A stretch of 64,000 nt of DNA, from contig JAKOGH010000390.1 of NCBI GenBank assembly GCA_024811115.1, positions 124,001 to 188,000 of the forward strand, written 5' to 3'. This DNA is from Terana coerulea (Eukaryota > Basidiomycota > Agaricomycetes > Polyporales > Phanerochaetaceae). The notes beneath the pieces are model-generated. The model saw only the letters and a program-made list of their open reading frames with translations. It ran no database searches and had not been told where the DNA came from. Below are positions 1-15,742 of the stretch, piece after piece. Positions within the stretch are counted from its first letter, which is position 1, and every line of letters begins with the position of its first letter. The position numbers were made by a program, and so were the translations under genes.

Positions 1-1751
1 TGTATTTCCATCTTGAGGCCGCGGTCGCCTCCCCGCGGCCTTCAGTATTCCAACCGCACGCCAGAATACTGTCTCGACGGGGCCAACCGCAGAGTCCGCA
101 ATTTCGGGCAGGTAGGCAGGGGCTGGAGTATTGAGCAAGAGCGGGAAATCGAGAGGAAGCTCCGTGGCAGAAGGGGACGGATGAGGGTGTTGCTTGTAGA
201 AAACCGTGAAAAGCGGTTGGAAGGGCTCGGATATCTCGGAGGACTGAGGCTTGGGCTGTACGAAGCTGAGAGCCGCAACTAGGTATGGTCGAAGCAGCTC
301 CTCCGCGGACTTTGTCAACGCAGCGTCATCCAGCAACGGCATAGACAAATGCAGAACCCCTGAAGAAGCAATAAGCGTATGACCGGCAGAATAGTACCAC
401 TCACAACCCACATTTGTGTTTCGGACTTGCTAAGCTTGCTTCCCCGCTCACGAGGGTATGCACAGCCACGGACTGCGACCCGTTCGAAACCGATCCAGGA
501 GGGAAAACTAGGACGGCGGTGTCGACTTCTCTCGCCATCAGGGTGGCTGGGTCGGCTACCGAAGACGCCTTCTCTGGCAGGTCATCCAAGGATTCGGTCG
601 AGGTCTCCTTAGACGGCGAAGAGAATGAGAGGGGTTGGTCAATAATGGCTATGCAGCGCGCAAGAGCTGGCTCGGCTGAGCCAACAGAGGGGGCTACGAG
701 GCCAGTTTGGCCTTGCGAGATAAGCGAGTAGTAATCGCGGGATGTGATCAACACGTCGCATTCCAGATGTTCGGGCAAGCCCTCCAGCTCGACAGAGTAT
801 TTGCGTTTGCCGCCTTGCGCCGAGTCCTGGGTCACGGCGGAAACCTGACGTCCCAATATGTATGTGGCTCCGCTCACGGCCGCAGTCCTGCAGAATCCTT
901 GGGAAATCTCGCCAAGGCCGCCGTAATGCCCAACCAGGAATGGCGATGGGCCATACCGGCCAATGGAAAGGAGGTAGCGGCGGATACGATTCAAGGCCGG
1001 AAGAGTAGGATCTAGCATCGTTGAGGAGACACAAGTATCCACGATGAGAAGCAACACACCTGAGGATGAGGAGCAAAAGGCTATAGCATATACTATGGCA
1101 CTTGTAGCCTCCTCGTCCAACGAGAACTTATCTCGCAGGAATGCGGCGAATGGCATCTGCTCGTTGTCCTGTAACTCAGGCCGCCCTTCGAATTCTCCTC
1201 CAGCAAACATCAGGAATCGCATCAACCGCCTCTTGAGTATAAGACTGAGTTGGCTGTCTTTGAAGATATCTTCCTTGCTGCCTGGCACTGGCTTGACAAC
1301 TCCTGGACCCTCGTACAGTGCCACCGGCTCCAGAAGCTTGAAGCCACCATATCGAGAGACACCAGAAGCAATCAGCGTGTCAATAAGGGTCCCGGTCGAA
1401 GGTACTATAGTCGGGCATAACGAGATAGCGTATTGACGAGACTGAGTCGGCACTGAGCCAGAGTATGAGATATCGGTGAAACGCTTTCGTTGGCTTGCGA
1501 GGTACGCAGACGAGTTTACAGCATCCGGAGCTGACCGTTCATCCGCCCAGCGCACTAGTTCATCTACTGTCAACGAGGCCTCATCCGCGCCGTAATATTC
1601 ATTAGCATCGACATGCGCAACTTGGTATCCGACCTTGGAGAGAGCACTGGTCGAGCTTCAGGAGAGGCGGCGCATTGACGGAAGGCGATGCTCACGCAGC
1701 GACCATTGACTCCGCAAGGCCCGTTCCAAGAACGACGACGTCGAGATCCAT
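1..1751 (-). CDS. MRS6: Rab escort protein (REP/MRS6 family), 3' end off window
   Basis: Rab escort protein presents new Rab GTPases to geranylgeranyl transferase II. The start is ATG at 1751; exon 1 (1751-1696) encodes the dinucleotide-binding strand VVVLGTGLAES, intron 1695-1647, and exon 2 continues with an NEYYGADEASL segment typical of the GDI/REP fold. Farther on come SIGRYGPSPFLVGHYGGLGE and QGFCR, the conserved GDI/REP core. The serine-rich insert and the long C-terminus beyond the core favour REP over the shorter Rab GDI. The frame stops at 401-403, but reading resumes in another frame (NVGCEWYYSAGHTLIASSG) at once; one base too many in the T3 run near 415 explains it. The gene runs past base 1, so the C-terminus is missing. 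It is divergent from NSR1 and the two share about 316 bp of upstream DNA. Family assignment is firm; REP versus GDI is inference. Confidence 0.85.
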
Positions 1752-2067
1752 CGGCGTGCACTACGAAGATGAGTGGAAGTTGTAGTGCTAGTCAAACAGC
1801 TGAGATGGGCGAAAGCAGAAGGCGGCAGCCAAGATTGATCCGCGGTCACGCTTTTGTAGACACTGTAAGTACTTCTGTCACGACGCTAAAATAGCTTGTT
1901 ATTGGGCTTCAAATGCAGAAAGACGCTCAGCTTCTGTGACTGTCACATCACGCCAGAGCTGTACATCAAAAATTTCGGTTTGTCGAAAATTAGGATTCGC
2001 TTGCTCCCAGCCATCCCACACCTCTCCCTTGTCACTTCCACCGTCCCTCCGTCCCATTCTTTCGAAC
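1752..2067. promoter_or_regulatory. shared upstream region of MRS6-like and NSR1-like genes
   Basis: 316 bp between two divergent start codons. The part next to the NSR1 start is pyrimidine-rich (2013-2065), as is usual upstream of highly expressed fungal genes. No clear TATA box was seen. Confidence 0.5.
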
Positions 2068-3856
2068 ATGGCCGCAGACAAGGGTTCAAAAGTTTCCAAG
2101 AAGGCCGACAAGAAGGTCGCGGCCCCCAAGGAGAAAAAAGGCGGCGAAGGAGGCTCCCTCCAAGGCTGCCGCTGCCTCCAAGCCGGCGAAGAACGGCGTC
2201 CCCATCTCGTCCAAGGAGATCCTTGACAAGGCAAAGAAGGACAAGGTATGCTCGAATGTCGTGCACTCTACCCCCTCGCCGCTCATAATTCACACCGTAT
2301 TCGCAGAAGGGCAAGAAGCCTGCAAAACCGGAGAGTTCTGATGAGTCGTCCGAGGAGTCGTCCGAGGAGGATAAGCCCGCTCCTAAGTCTACTGCTAAGG
2401 CCGCTGCGAATGGCAAGGTATGTCGCACCTTTGTCCTGTACTACTTCTCTGTATCTGACCCAACTCAGGCCAAGTCAGCTGCGAAAAAGCGTCCTTGTCT
2501 GAGGAATCGTCGGATGATTCTTCCGAGGATGAGAAGCCCAAAGCTGCGCAGGTGAAGGCACCAGCAAAGAAGGCAGAGAAATCGTCGGACGACTCTAACT
2601 CCGACTCGGATAGCTCTGAGGAGGAGGCACCCAAAAAGGCAGCGAGCCCCGCTAAAAAGGCTGTGAGCCCCACCAAGCCTGCGGCCGCCAAAGCCTCCCC
2701 TGCGAAAGCCACCCCCGCCAAAAAAAGCCGAGTCAAGCTCAAGCGAGGAGAGCGACTCGTCCGACTCTGGCGCTGCACCCGCACCCGCGAAGGCGACGCC
2801 CGCCAAGAAGGCTGCGGCGAGCGACAGCGACAGCGACTCAGATTCGCCGGACGAGGAGGCATCTGCGAAAGCGAAGGTTGCTCCCGCATCGAGCTCCAGC
2901 GACGAGGACTCGTCCTCGGACGACGATGATGTAGAGATGAAGGACACTACCAAGCCTGCTGCGACTAAAGGGAAGCGCAAGGCGGACGAGGAGGAGGCGC
3001 AGCCTGCGAAGAAGGCCAAGGTCGACGACGCAGCTGCGGACGGCTCGCAAGCGACAAAGACGGTCTTTGTTGGCAAGCTTTCGTGGAACGTCGACAACGA
3101 TTGGCTCGCGAGCGAGTTTGCCGAGTGCGGTGAGGTCGTCTCTGCGCGTGTGCAGATGGACCGCAACACCGGCAAGTCGCGTGGCTTTGGCTACGTGACG
3201 TTCACGGCCACCGAAGCGGTGGACGCTGCTCTCCTGCTGACCGGCAAGGAGATCGACGGACGTCCCGTGAACGTGGACAAGAGCATTGAGAAGGATCAGA
3301 ACGCTGTCCGGGAGACTCGGGCTAAAGCGTTCGGTGACACCCCAGTGCACCTTCATCCGTCCTGTTCGTCGGCAACCTCAGCTTTGACGCCACGGAAGAC
3401 GTTGTCTGGGAGGCGTTCGGCGAGTTCGGCGACATCAAGAGTGTCCGCTTGCCGACCGACCGCGAGACGGGTCGTCCCAAGGGCTTTGGCTACGTCGAGT
3501 TCTCGGATTTGGAGGCGGCGAAGAAGGCGCACGAGGGTCTTGCTGGCCAGGAGATAGCTGGACGCGCCATCAGACTCGACTTCTCGCAGCCCCGTGACGA
3601 CAACGGTGGTGGACGCGGTGGGGGTCGTGGTGGGTTTGGCGGCGGGCGCGGACGGGGCGGCTTCGGAGGCGACCGCGGTGGACGTGGCGGCTTCGGTGGT
3701 GGACGGGGCGGGTTTGGAGGTGACCGTGGTGGGCGTGGCGGTTTCGGTGGTCGGGGACGTGGTGGTGATCGTGGCCGTGGTCGCGGTGGAGGTCGTGGTG
3801 GCGCCAGAAACGGCGGTATCCAGAGCTTTGAAGGCAGGAAGACCACCTTCGATTAA
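2068..3856 (+). CDS. NSR1: nucleolin-like RNA-binding protein (NSR1/Gar2 type)
   Basis: Nucleolar protein for pre-rRNA processing. Exons 2068-2245, 2307-2417 and 2469-3856. The N-terminal ~280 residues alternate lysine/alanine blocks with acidic serine tracts (CK2-type sites). Two RRMs follow: RRM1 near residues 293-365 (RNP2 VFVGKLSW, RNP1 RGFGYVTF) and RRM2 near 393-465 (RNP2 LFVGNLSF, RNP1 KGFGYVEF). The last ~80 residues are an RGG/GGF tail. This acidic-RRM-RRM-RGG order is the Nsr1/Gar2 layout. Four single-base frame breaks lie in runs: A6 at 2134-2139 (one too many), A5 at 2484-2488 (one too few), A7 at 2720-2726 (one too many) and C4 at 3340-3343 (one too few). They cancel to a 558-residue protein. 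Because every break sits in a homopolymer and both RRMs are intact, I treat the gene as functional and the breaks as assembly errors. Confidence 0.92.
3597..3822 (+). repeat. RGG/GGF-coding low-complexity repeat
   Basis: Degenerate tandem repeat of about 18-24 nt units encoding GGRGG, GGFGG and RGGFGG, the RNA-binding tail of the NSR1-like protein. It is purine/G-rich on the plus strand, so the antisense frame reads as a long proline/arginine ORF that should be ignored. Confidence 0.8.
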
Positions 3857-4134
3857 ACTCTACCCCCGCTCACCCTCACCATCGCGCTCACGCTCGTGTG
3901 CGCGTTTGTCTTGGCCAGTGCTCCCAGCTTTCTCTTTCGTGTTGCATATCTTGCTGTCCTTTCGGTCTCGCATTCTCGTACGGTCTTCGCAAAATGTATC
4001 ATCGCGCCTCGTTGCTCTAATTTACTTTTGTCTTGCTTCACTTTTCGTGCACACCGGGCCTTCGGGCGCTTCGTAGTCGCAGAGACGTCTCTCTAAATGG
4101 GCAAAATCGCTTTGATCCTATACCTCCCTCAAGA

Positions 4135-4575
4135 ATGCGTCCCTCACCACGTCTCCTCGACGCTGCATCACACAGAGTGCACAAGCCACTCATACACTTT
4201 GTTGGAAAGCGACAATGGCCATCAAGTACGATTTCGCCTTTGTCATGAAGCCCGATGCGCTAACGCGGTAACCAGCACCTGAGCCGCAACACCCTCACCC
4301 GTTTGCGCCTGCCGACTTACAGAAGTCATTCTCTGACTTCTTGAACAAGTTCAAGTCGTCTGCAGCTGCATCAAGTAGCTCCAAAGGCTCACAAGTGTCA
4401 TCCGGAAAGGATGGGGAGAGCGTGCAGGTCTTCGGTGACTTCTGGGAGGCTCCGTCGAAGTACTGGAAACCCCAGTTGTCAGAGCAAGAGATGGAGGCCA
4501 TTACGGTAAGTGACCCTGAGGTTAGTATCTGCTCGGTCACTCATGTTTCACAACCAGAGTGGAGGTGCATACTAG
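4135..4575 (+). CDS. KGD4: KGD4/YMR31, 2-oxoglutarate dehydrogenase subunit (mitochondrial)
   Basis: Exons 4135-4225, 4276-4505 and 4558-4575 give 112 residues. Kgd4 tethers the E3 subunit to the core of the 2-oxoglutarate dehydrogenase complex in the matrix. Evidence: an N-terminal HKPLIHFVGKRQWPS block, a HPHPFAP motif, and the C-terminal signature YWKPQLSEQEMEAITSGGA, the most conserved part of the family. The N-terminus (MRPSPRLLDAASHRVHK) is basic and lacks acidic residues near the start, fitting a mitochondrial signal. The splice sites are decisive: only with both introns (50 and 52 nt) do the two conserved blocks join and the short last exon add SGGAY and a stop. It converges on the proteasome gene, with under 180 bp between stops. 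Confidence 0.85.
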
Positions 4576-4752
4576 AGTACATCGCTCAAGACCACTTACG
4601 TCGGTTTCTACTCTGACATCCCAATATCTGTTTTGCTATAATCATCCTGCATATTATACAGTTGGCAGCTCTGTCGCCTGAAAGAACACGGTCTTCACAT
4701 CTGGTGCGAAGGTAAGGAAGCTCAATACAATCCATAGATATTGTTATACAGG

Positions 4753-5915
4753 TCAATCCTTCTCCGCATACGCCAACAAGTATTTCTCTACTTCGTCCTC
4801 CGGCATGACGCGCCAGTTACCCCGGGTCTTGGGATCTTCAGAGTCCGCGTCTGACACAATACCGATCTCGACCTCTCCTGGCTTGTAATCTGTCGCATGG
4901 ACGGTCGATATCGCCTCAATTGCCATCTACGGGAAATAGTAGGTATTATTAGCTGATGACCGCCATTTGGTATATAACATTGGTACGTACCTCGATGACT
5001 TCGTCGTGTCCGAGAGACTTGCCTGCCTTGGCCGCGTCGTCAGCGCCTGCTCCAGAGTCAAGCTTCTTCCACTTCTTCTCCAGGTGGTTCATCGCCTCCT
5101 GCTGCTTTTGTCCTGCAGCTGTCGCGTGGAAGCCGACAAAATATCCGGCGGGGTCGAGCTTGAAACATTGAGGACCAAACTCGAGGTCAATACCGATGAG
5201 GATCATAGCTAGGCGACCAGCACACATGTGTCAGTACGGGAACTATTGAAATAAAAGCAGACGCACAGATTCCAAGTGGTCGCATAGCGGCACGCTGGGT
5301 ATAGACTTGGTTAATGTTCGCCAGCCGCCGCGCAAGGGCATCTGGAGTGATTTCGTAGCCGTATTTGTAGCGGAAGTCAGCCGCCTCCGACCGAGCTCGC
5401 TGTACTTGAGCTTGCGAGTCCGCTAGCAAGATCAGGTTAATGAGGATTGTCGTAGGCGAGTTGGACGCGTGATGGCGGCATACCAACAAGGCCAGTCATG
5501 ACACAGCCTATTGTGGGGGTTATGCTGTACAAATGGGTGATGGTGCTTGCATCGAGTAGTTTGTCCTGTGAGCCATAGTACGAACATAAGCGATAGGTCA
5601 ACGACACTAAAGCGGCATGACGTACAGGGACTTTCTTCTGCGTGATTACCACCGCGGTGTCCTTGCCCCTCACAGCAATAGCAGTATGCCCAGATCCTGT
5701 GATTGCCTTGAAGGCATACTCTACACACGACGTGTGAATAGTTAGCTTTAATGCTGACTGGACGTGGGGAGGCTTCACGTTACTCACCGACTTGGTACAG
5801 CCGCCCCTCCGGCGAGAAGACGGTGAGGTATCTGCAATGTCACATAGTTAGCCTTATACTACAGATATAATGCCAAAGATATATTCGTCTACCTGTCGTA
5901 AGACGTTCTGCTCAT
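4753..5915 (-). CDS. SCL1: 20S proteasome subunit alpha type-6 (alpha1)
   Basis: Subunit of the outer ring of the 20S proteasome core. Seven exons: 5915-5893, 5831-5788, 5720-5626, 5565-5484, 5422-5267, 5208-4991 and 4926-4753, giving 263 residues, the usual size. The alpha-subunit N-terminal gate motif reads [20 protein letters not shown], followed by [19 protein letters not shown], which marks the alpha1/PSMA6 branch. The [10 protein letters not shown] and GHDEVIEMAIEAIS stretches also fit. Alpha subunits are not proteolytic, and no catalytic N-terminal threonine is expected. All introns have clean GT/AG ends and no frame break is seen. It shares a 307 bp upstream region with the RNA polymerase III gene. 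RPN10 at 53 kb belongs to the same 26S machine but is not linked. Confidence 0.95.
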
Positions 5916-6222
5916 TGTGAAGGGAGGAAGGATGAAGAAGAGATGAGTGTGAGCCTGCAAGGTCGAGGACGCGCAAGTCTCGTAGACGCCGACGCACGCG
6001 TCGACGACCAGATTGGGCGCGTTTAGCTATGGTTAGGGTTCTACTCTTCCTGACTCTCGCCTCGACCTTTGGCTTTACTGGAAATCCGTGTGCGCGCTGC
6101 GCTTTGCGGGCTTTGGGTATCACCAGCGCACAGGCGAACCCCGCACGCAGCTCGACACGTCGGCGCTGCACTACTTCTCTCTACCGAAGGTCTATTTCTG
6201 AGGGCACCGGTTTGGGGTCAGG
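5916..6222. promoter_or_regulatory. shared upstream region of SCL1 and RPC1
   Basis: 307 bp between divergent start codons. No coding signal and no recognisable operator; its shortness implies that the two genes share promoter DNA. Confidence 0.45.
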
Positions 6223-11293
<5,071 letters not shown>

Positions 11294-11901
11294 TTCTACT
11301 CATTAAATTCGGGCCGAGACCCCCCCTCCCCCTGACGCAACTTGTATCGTAGATGCTGTGATATGCTCTCGCGCATGAAACAGAAGCCCTTGCTCTCAAT
11401 ATAGCTTGTACTGTATGTATATCATCATGACGCCTACTTTGATCGTTTTTATGTTGTTCATCACTGTATCTCATTGTATCTGGTTCAAGTTTCATACATC
11501 GTGATATCTACTCGTTTTAAGGTCAATCGACCGGACGGGATAGAAAAGTGAATGGCTCAGGCGAAGGGGGAGGTGGATTGGGTGTGGACGTATGATGCGA
11601 AAACAATAACAGCAAACCGTGCCACAAAACTGTAGATTCGGTGTTCATTCAACGTTCAATCAACGCCGAAATATTGCAATGTGAGGAGGTAATTTCAGTT
11701 CGAGCGTATTCGAGCAAAGATGACCGGCATCCCGTTCATGAGAAACATGTACTATACAGTGCTTGCAAACCTTGGGATCGGCCACTGTCCCTAAAACTAC
11801 CGCTGCCTATTACGCTAAGCTAACGGCCTCTAAGCATTTTAGCCATGTAAGCATTACCTGCCTCCCTTACCTTCCACTCGAAAACGCCTTCAAGTAGCAT
11901 G
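11294..11901. other. intergenic, convergent 3' ends
   Basis: 608 bp between the stops of RPC1 and the unknown gene on the other strand. It holds a short pyrimidine run (11322-11335) and otherwise nothing I can interpret; the small ORFs here lack codon or homology support. Confidence 0.5.
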
Positions 11902-13871
11902 TCATACGTACGGTCCTTTTTCAGCCAGCTGCCAATCGAGCTGTTCCAGCTTAGTCTCGACGGCAGCGATCAACTTGTCGGGAACGGGGGCACAACCCGC
12001 CTGCTCTGCGGTGCGAACGAAGCTGCGAACATCATGCGCTTCGAACGGAGGTTTCTCCTCCTCGCCGGTTGGCAACCGCAACGTGATAAACCGTTTGGCG
12101 TCGGCGGTAGCCGTTTCTTCCACTATTTCCTTCGACTTCTCCTTCGACTCCTCCGTCACCCCGTCCGCGAGCGGTGGATTCAAGAACCGCAGGAACACCC
12201 ATTGACCTCGTTCCGTCGCCGAGCCGGGCGGCATGACCACCAGGAGCCACGCACCCGCCTCAGGCTTCGGCTTCCCGTCAACGATGCTGGCCAGGTTGAG
12301 CGGGATGGGCATCGCGATGCTGCGCTCCGCCCAGGGCTTGTCCACGTCCCTCGGAAGCGCAGAGAACGCGGCGTCTGCGGCCCTCCCCGAGTTGTAGCGC
12401 ATGTCGAATAGCGCCTGCGGGTCTGCCGGGTCGCACACGGCCAGCAGATCCAGGAGTCCTTGCAGGACAATGCAGGGCTGAGCGAATGGCAGCGACAGGC
12501 CACGCAGTGCTGCGTGACTATACTCGCTGTTGAGTACGGCGATGGACAGCTCGGCGGGAAGGCGGGTGATGGGCTGGCTGGAGAGGCGCATGAATGCCGG
12601 ATGTAACATCGACTCGATGCGACGGAAGAGCTCTGGCTGGGTGAGCGCGAGGTTCTCCATTTTGGCTTTCGGCAGTAAGGGGCAGTTCATGATGACGAGC
12701 CTTCGCAGAGAAGGAAGCTGCTGCAGGCAGTCGCGGATACCTTCTACGGTGATGACGGCGTTGCGGGATAGACTAAGAGAACGAAGGTCCGGGTAGTCCT
12801 TCAGCAGGCTAAGAACCTGCGTAGCGGTCAAAGGGTACCCCGAGAGATCAAGGAGTGATCCTTGCCCCTCCGCTCCTTCAGGAGCCCTCGAGAAGATGGG
12901 GAGAGCGGTATCTGGAAGGGAGAGAGTTTCAGCAGCGTCTGCTCGACGATATTCCACTTGTCAGATAGCCATGGGGTGTTGTCGAGAGCACTGTCATCTC
13001 CGGACTCTATACATTGCTTGACAGTTGTTCGCAGAGACATCTCCACTAACGACGGAACACCGGCTGATTCTGTGGATGACTCGACGTCGGTAGGGCCGTT
13101 CACCGTTGCGGAACCTTCCGCAACAGTGCCGTCCTGCGCATCGAAGGTGTTGTCAATGTCGCCGGCGTCCTGTGCGATGTCGATCGAAGACCCGTATTCG
13201 GATGGCCACGCCTCCGCAAGCACGGACTGAGAAATGAGCCTCTCGCCTTTTAGACCCTCAACGGACTCGAGCGTCTTGTCATCCCTCGTCTTTCCATCCC
13301 GGGCAACATCGTAGTATTTGCCGAGATATTCTCTCGCAGAGATTGGGCCAGGCACAGTATGGTTGAGAAAACAGTACGCTGGGTTCTGCGGATCCGTCAC
13401 GTCGATGACGGTGATGCCGTCATTGTTGTCTACAGGACCAGCGCCGCCAGTGAGTATATGGCCGAGCGACAGCAGGACGACTCGGACGTACCGCCATCCC
13501 AGCTTCCCATCCCAGCGCTAAGAGTGCTGCCCACCAGGGAGTGGCCACTAAAATACCTGTACTCACCTGGAGTCAAATCCACATCCCAGCCGGTCCCGAG
13601 GAGGGTACTGATGAACGGGCATGGTGCGGGCTAAAATGCGAGGCTCTTGTTCGTGTCTTCCGTATTTACCGTCGACTGCGCGAAGCTCTTCGCGAACGAT
13701 CTCTGCGTTCTCGGGCTGCTTGATGAGGGAGAGGCAGCGGCGTACGGCGCGTAAGGGGAGGGTGCCGTAGCACCACTGGCTGTGGTATGCAGCTACGCAA
13801 CGATATTTCGCGTGCTCGGAGCCATGGGGCTTGACCTTGGCGATGACGAAGGCCTGGTGTCTCTGTCCCAT
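11902..13871 (-). CDS. conserved basidiomycete protein of unknown function with leucine-rich stretch
   Basis: I do not know a function. The model starts at ATG 13871 (MGQRHQAFVIAKV...), exon 1 13871-13492, intron 13491-13430, exon 2 to the stop at 11902, about 635 residues. The N-terminal half has a tidy globular look (CYGTLPLRAVRRCLSLIK; DNNDGITVIDVTDPQNPAYC). Near the middle is a short leucine-rich series (LTATQVLSLLKDYPDLRSLS, LQQLPSLRRLVIMNCPLL), resembling two to three LRR units. Two frame breaks fit run errors: a G3 run at 13628-13630 (one too many on the minus C3) and the AAA/CCC area near 12917-12930 (one too few). Exon lengths become whole codons only with both. No signal peptide or membrane segment is evident. 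The C-terminus could be spliced on at a GTACGT next to the stop. I recall similar N-termini in many basidiomycete proteins labelled hypothetical. Confidence 0.7.
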
Positions 13872-14365
13872 GTTGAGTGGCGGCAGATGGTGGTGGGAAG
13901 GGAAGGGAAGACCTCTGCAGTCAGTGACCAATCCATATATATGTGCATCGTCTTGTGCAGCACTGCAACGATACAACGAATAAAGGAATCCGAAGCTTAC
14001 ACACGCAGACGAATGAGGCTGGGTCTACTCTTGTTATGAGCGATCCACGCGCTTCGTTCAAGTCCAGAGGATCCTCTCGAAGCAGCTCTACGTCTGGAAG
14101 TAGCCCCTGAAGGAGACTTAATTTCTTTTGAGAGATTAGATACGAAATGAGAGAGTAGTACGGTGCGTGGAAGGAGTGGATAGCGGAAGAGACGAAGTTT
14201 GGACGAAGCACTTTTCCTAATTTGGCAGTCCATACGTTGTGCCGTTAGACGCCAAACTTGAAGATATTGCATGAACGCCATGACTGGGCCTTGCCTTGCC
14301 TTGTACTTTACTTGTACCATATAGCACGAACCCCTCGTCCCCTTCTGACACACGTCTGAGCGGAA
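13872..14365. promoter_or_regulatory. intergenic, divergent promoters
   Basis: 494 bp between divergent starts of the unknown LRR-containing gene and MED10. The repeat CCTTGCCTTGCC lies near 14287-14298. No RNA gene or further ORF is supported. Confidence 0.4.
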
Positions 14366-15039
14366 ATGGCTCGTGGTGGACCTTCAACGCCAACGCCGAA
14401 TCCGGCTCCCGATTCTCCTCGTGCCTCAGAGTCGCCGCTGCCAGGAGGCGTACAGGGAGACCTCGAGCAAGAACTCCTCGGGCTTGCGAACGCCCTGTAC
14501 AATTTAGGGACGACGGTCGTCAGTGATCTGACGAAGGAGAAGGACAAGCCAGGCAGCGCTGGGAAGCAAGTTGGCATGCGAGTGTGAGAACCTACCGCCT
14601 TGTTACTGTACGCTGGACCGTCTCACGATGAGTCGTAATTCTAGCAACGATGTCATCAATCATCTGGCTACGATAGACGATATGTCGCAACATGTTCCAA
14701 CCATGATACCTATACAAGTACTGGCAGAGATAGACAACTCGCGGAATCCCATGCAGCTAACTAGGGACAGGTTGGAGCGAGCTGCCACAGAGAATCAGTT
14801 CATGAACGGGAAGATACAAGCGATCAAGGTGAGTTTAAGGCCCTTGAACTATCATGAGTTGGTATGGAATAATACGGTAGTCGTATCGTGACTACTACAA
14901 CGACGCTCTGGTGCAGGCCTTCCCAGACTTGAAGGATTTCCTTCTGGAATCCCCAGCACCGAACGCAGATTTATCATCCCCTCTTCCTCCTCCTCCGTAT
15001 GGTAATGGCATTGTGAATGGCAATGGAGCACATGGATGA
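14366..15039 (+). CDS. MED10: Mediator complex subunit 10
   Basis: Middle-module subunit of the Mediator coactivator (NUT2 in yeast), linking activators to RNA polymerase II. Exons 14366-14583, 14645-14828 and 14881-15039 give 186 residues. The core matches the family: a LEQELLGLANALYNLG helix, then VGMRVNDVINHLATIDD, formed only when intron 14584-14644 is removed, then IPIQVLAEIDNSRNP and SYRDYYNDALVQAFPDL. The N-terminal 35 residues and the C-terminal proline/glycine/asparagine tail are low complexity and probably disordered. No frame breaks. Confidence 0.9.
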
Positions 15040-15742
15040 AGGTCTACGGCGCAATACGGTATGTCAGATATAATATATCCCCACATTGTGCATTCAACGT
15101 AACTGACATCTTTATGAAGTGTTTCTGTTGAAGTCAGCTGAAGATCTCAGTGAGACTCGCTACGAGCATTTCATTTGGCCGTCAAGCTCTAAGTTCTGGC
15201 GGCCCAAGCTCCAGACGAATTCGCCAACGATGTCACTCACTGACTATTCGACACCTTCGCATGACTTACACGAGGTCATAGCGCAGAAAGTACAAGAGAT
15301 GGTGCGGATACTGTCAGGCCCTGCATCCAATATTTAGGACATTGGGCGAGGGATCTGCTCTGATTCTATGTCGGGAAGGCGCAGAGCTGCATATCCTGTT
15401 GCGTTACTACCCTCTCGTTTATGTCGCTTCCTTGTGCTTTTGACGAAATACACCTCTTCATTGGTAATGTGCTATCAGCAATTCTGAACACTCAAAGACC
15501 TCTGTTTCCTCCCTGACTGTGGCTGCTAAACAGATGTGAACAGTGGGAGCGGCAGGAGCCGAAGAGTGGAACAAATACCGAATCTGGAATCACAACTTGA
15601 ACGTCACTTCAACTTCAACAAGTTAACCACCAACCACCAACAGCGACATACCCGACAACTATCACTACTCTTTTGCCACGCTGCGGACACAGCATACCGT
15701 CTTCGCACCGTCTATCACTTCGAGATCACATTTGCTAGTACG
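15040..15742. other. intergenic
   Basis: 703 bp between MED10 and the serine-rich gene. It contains a 72-codon ORF (15119-15337) with no recognisable domain or start context, which I read as MED10 3' UTR or noise. The stretch 15600-15740 is rich in CA/AAC and pyrimidines, like a 5' leader. Confidence 0.4.

Noticed and set aside
2395..3356. Long minus-strand ORFs over the NSR1-like gene
   Set aside because: Low-complexity serine/leucine translations caused by the acidic and lysine-rich coding strand; no start context or homology.
3490..3846. Proline/arginine-rich ORF on the minus strand
   Set aside because: It is the mirror of the RGG-coding repeat on the plus strand and has no independent support.
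2068..3856. NSR1-like gene as a pseudogene or as a case of programmed frameshifting
   Set aside because: All four shifts lie in homopolymers, cancel to zero, and occur in the same manner in actin and many other conserved genes; no slippery site plus pseudoknot pattern is shared.
15119..15337. 72-codon ORF downstream of MED10
   Set aside because: No domain, no good start context and position fitting a 3' UTR.
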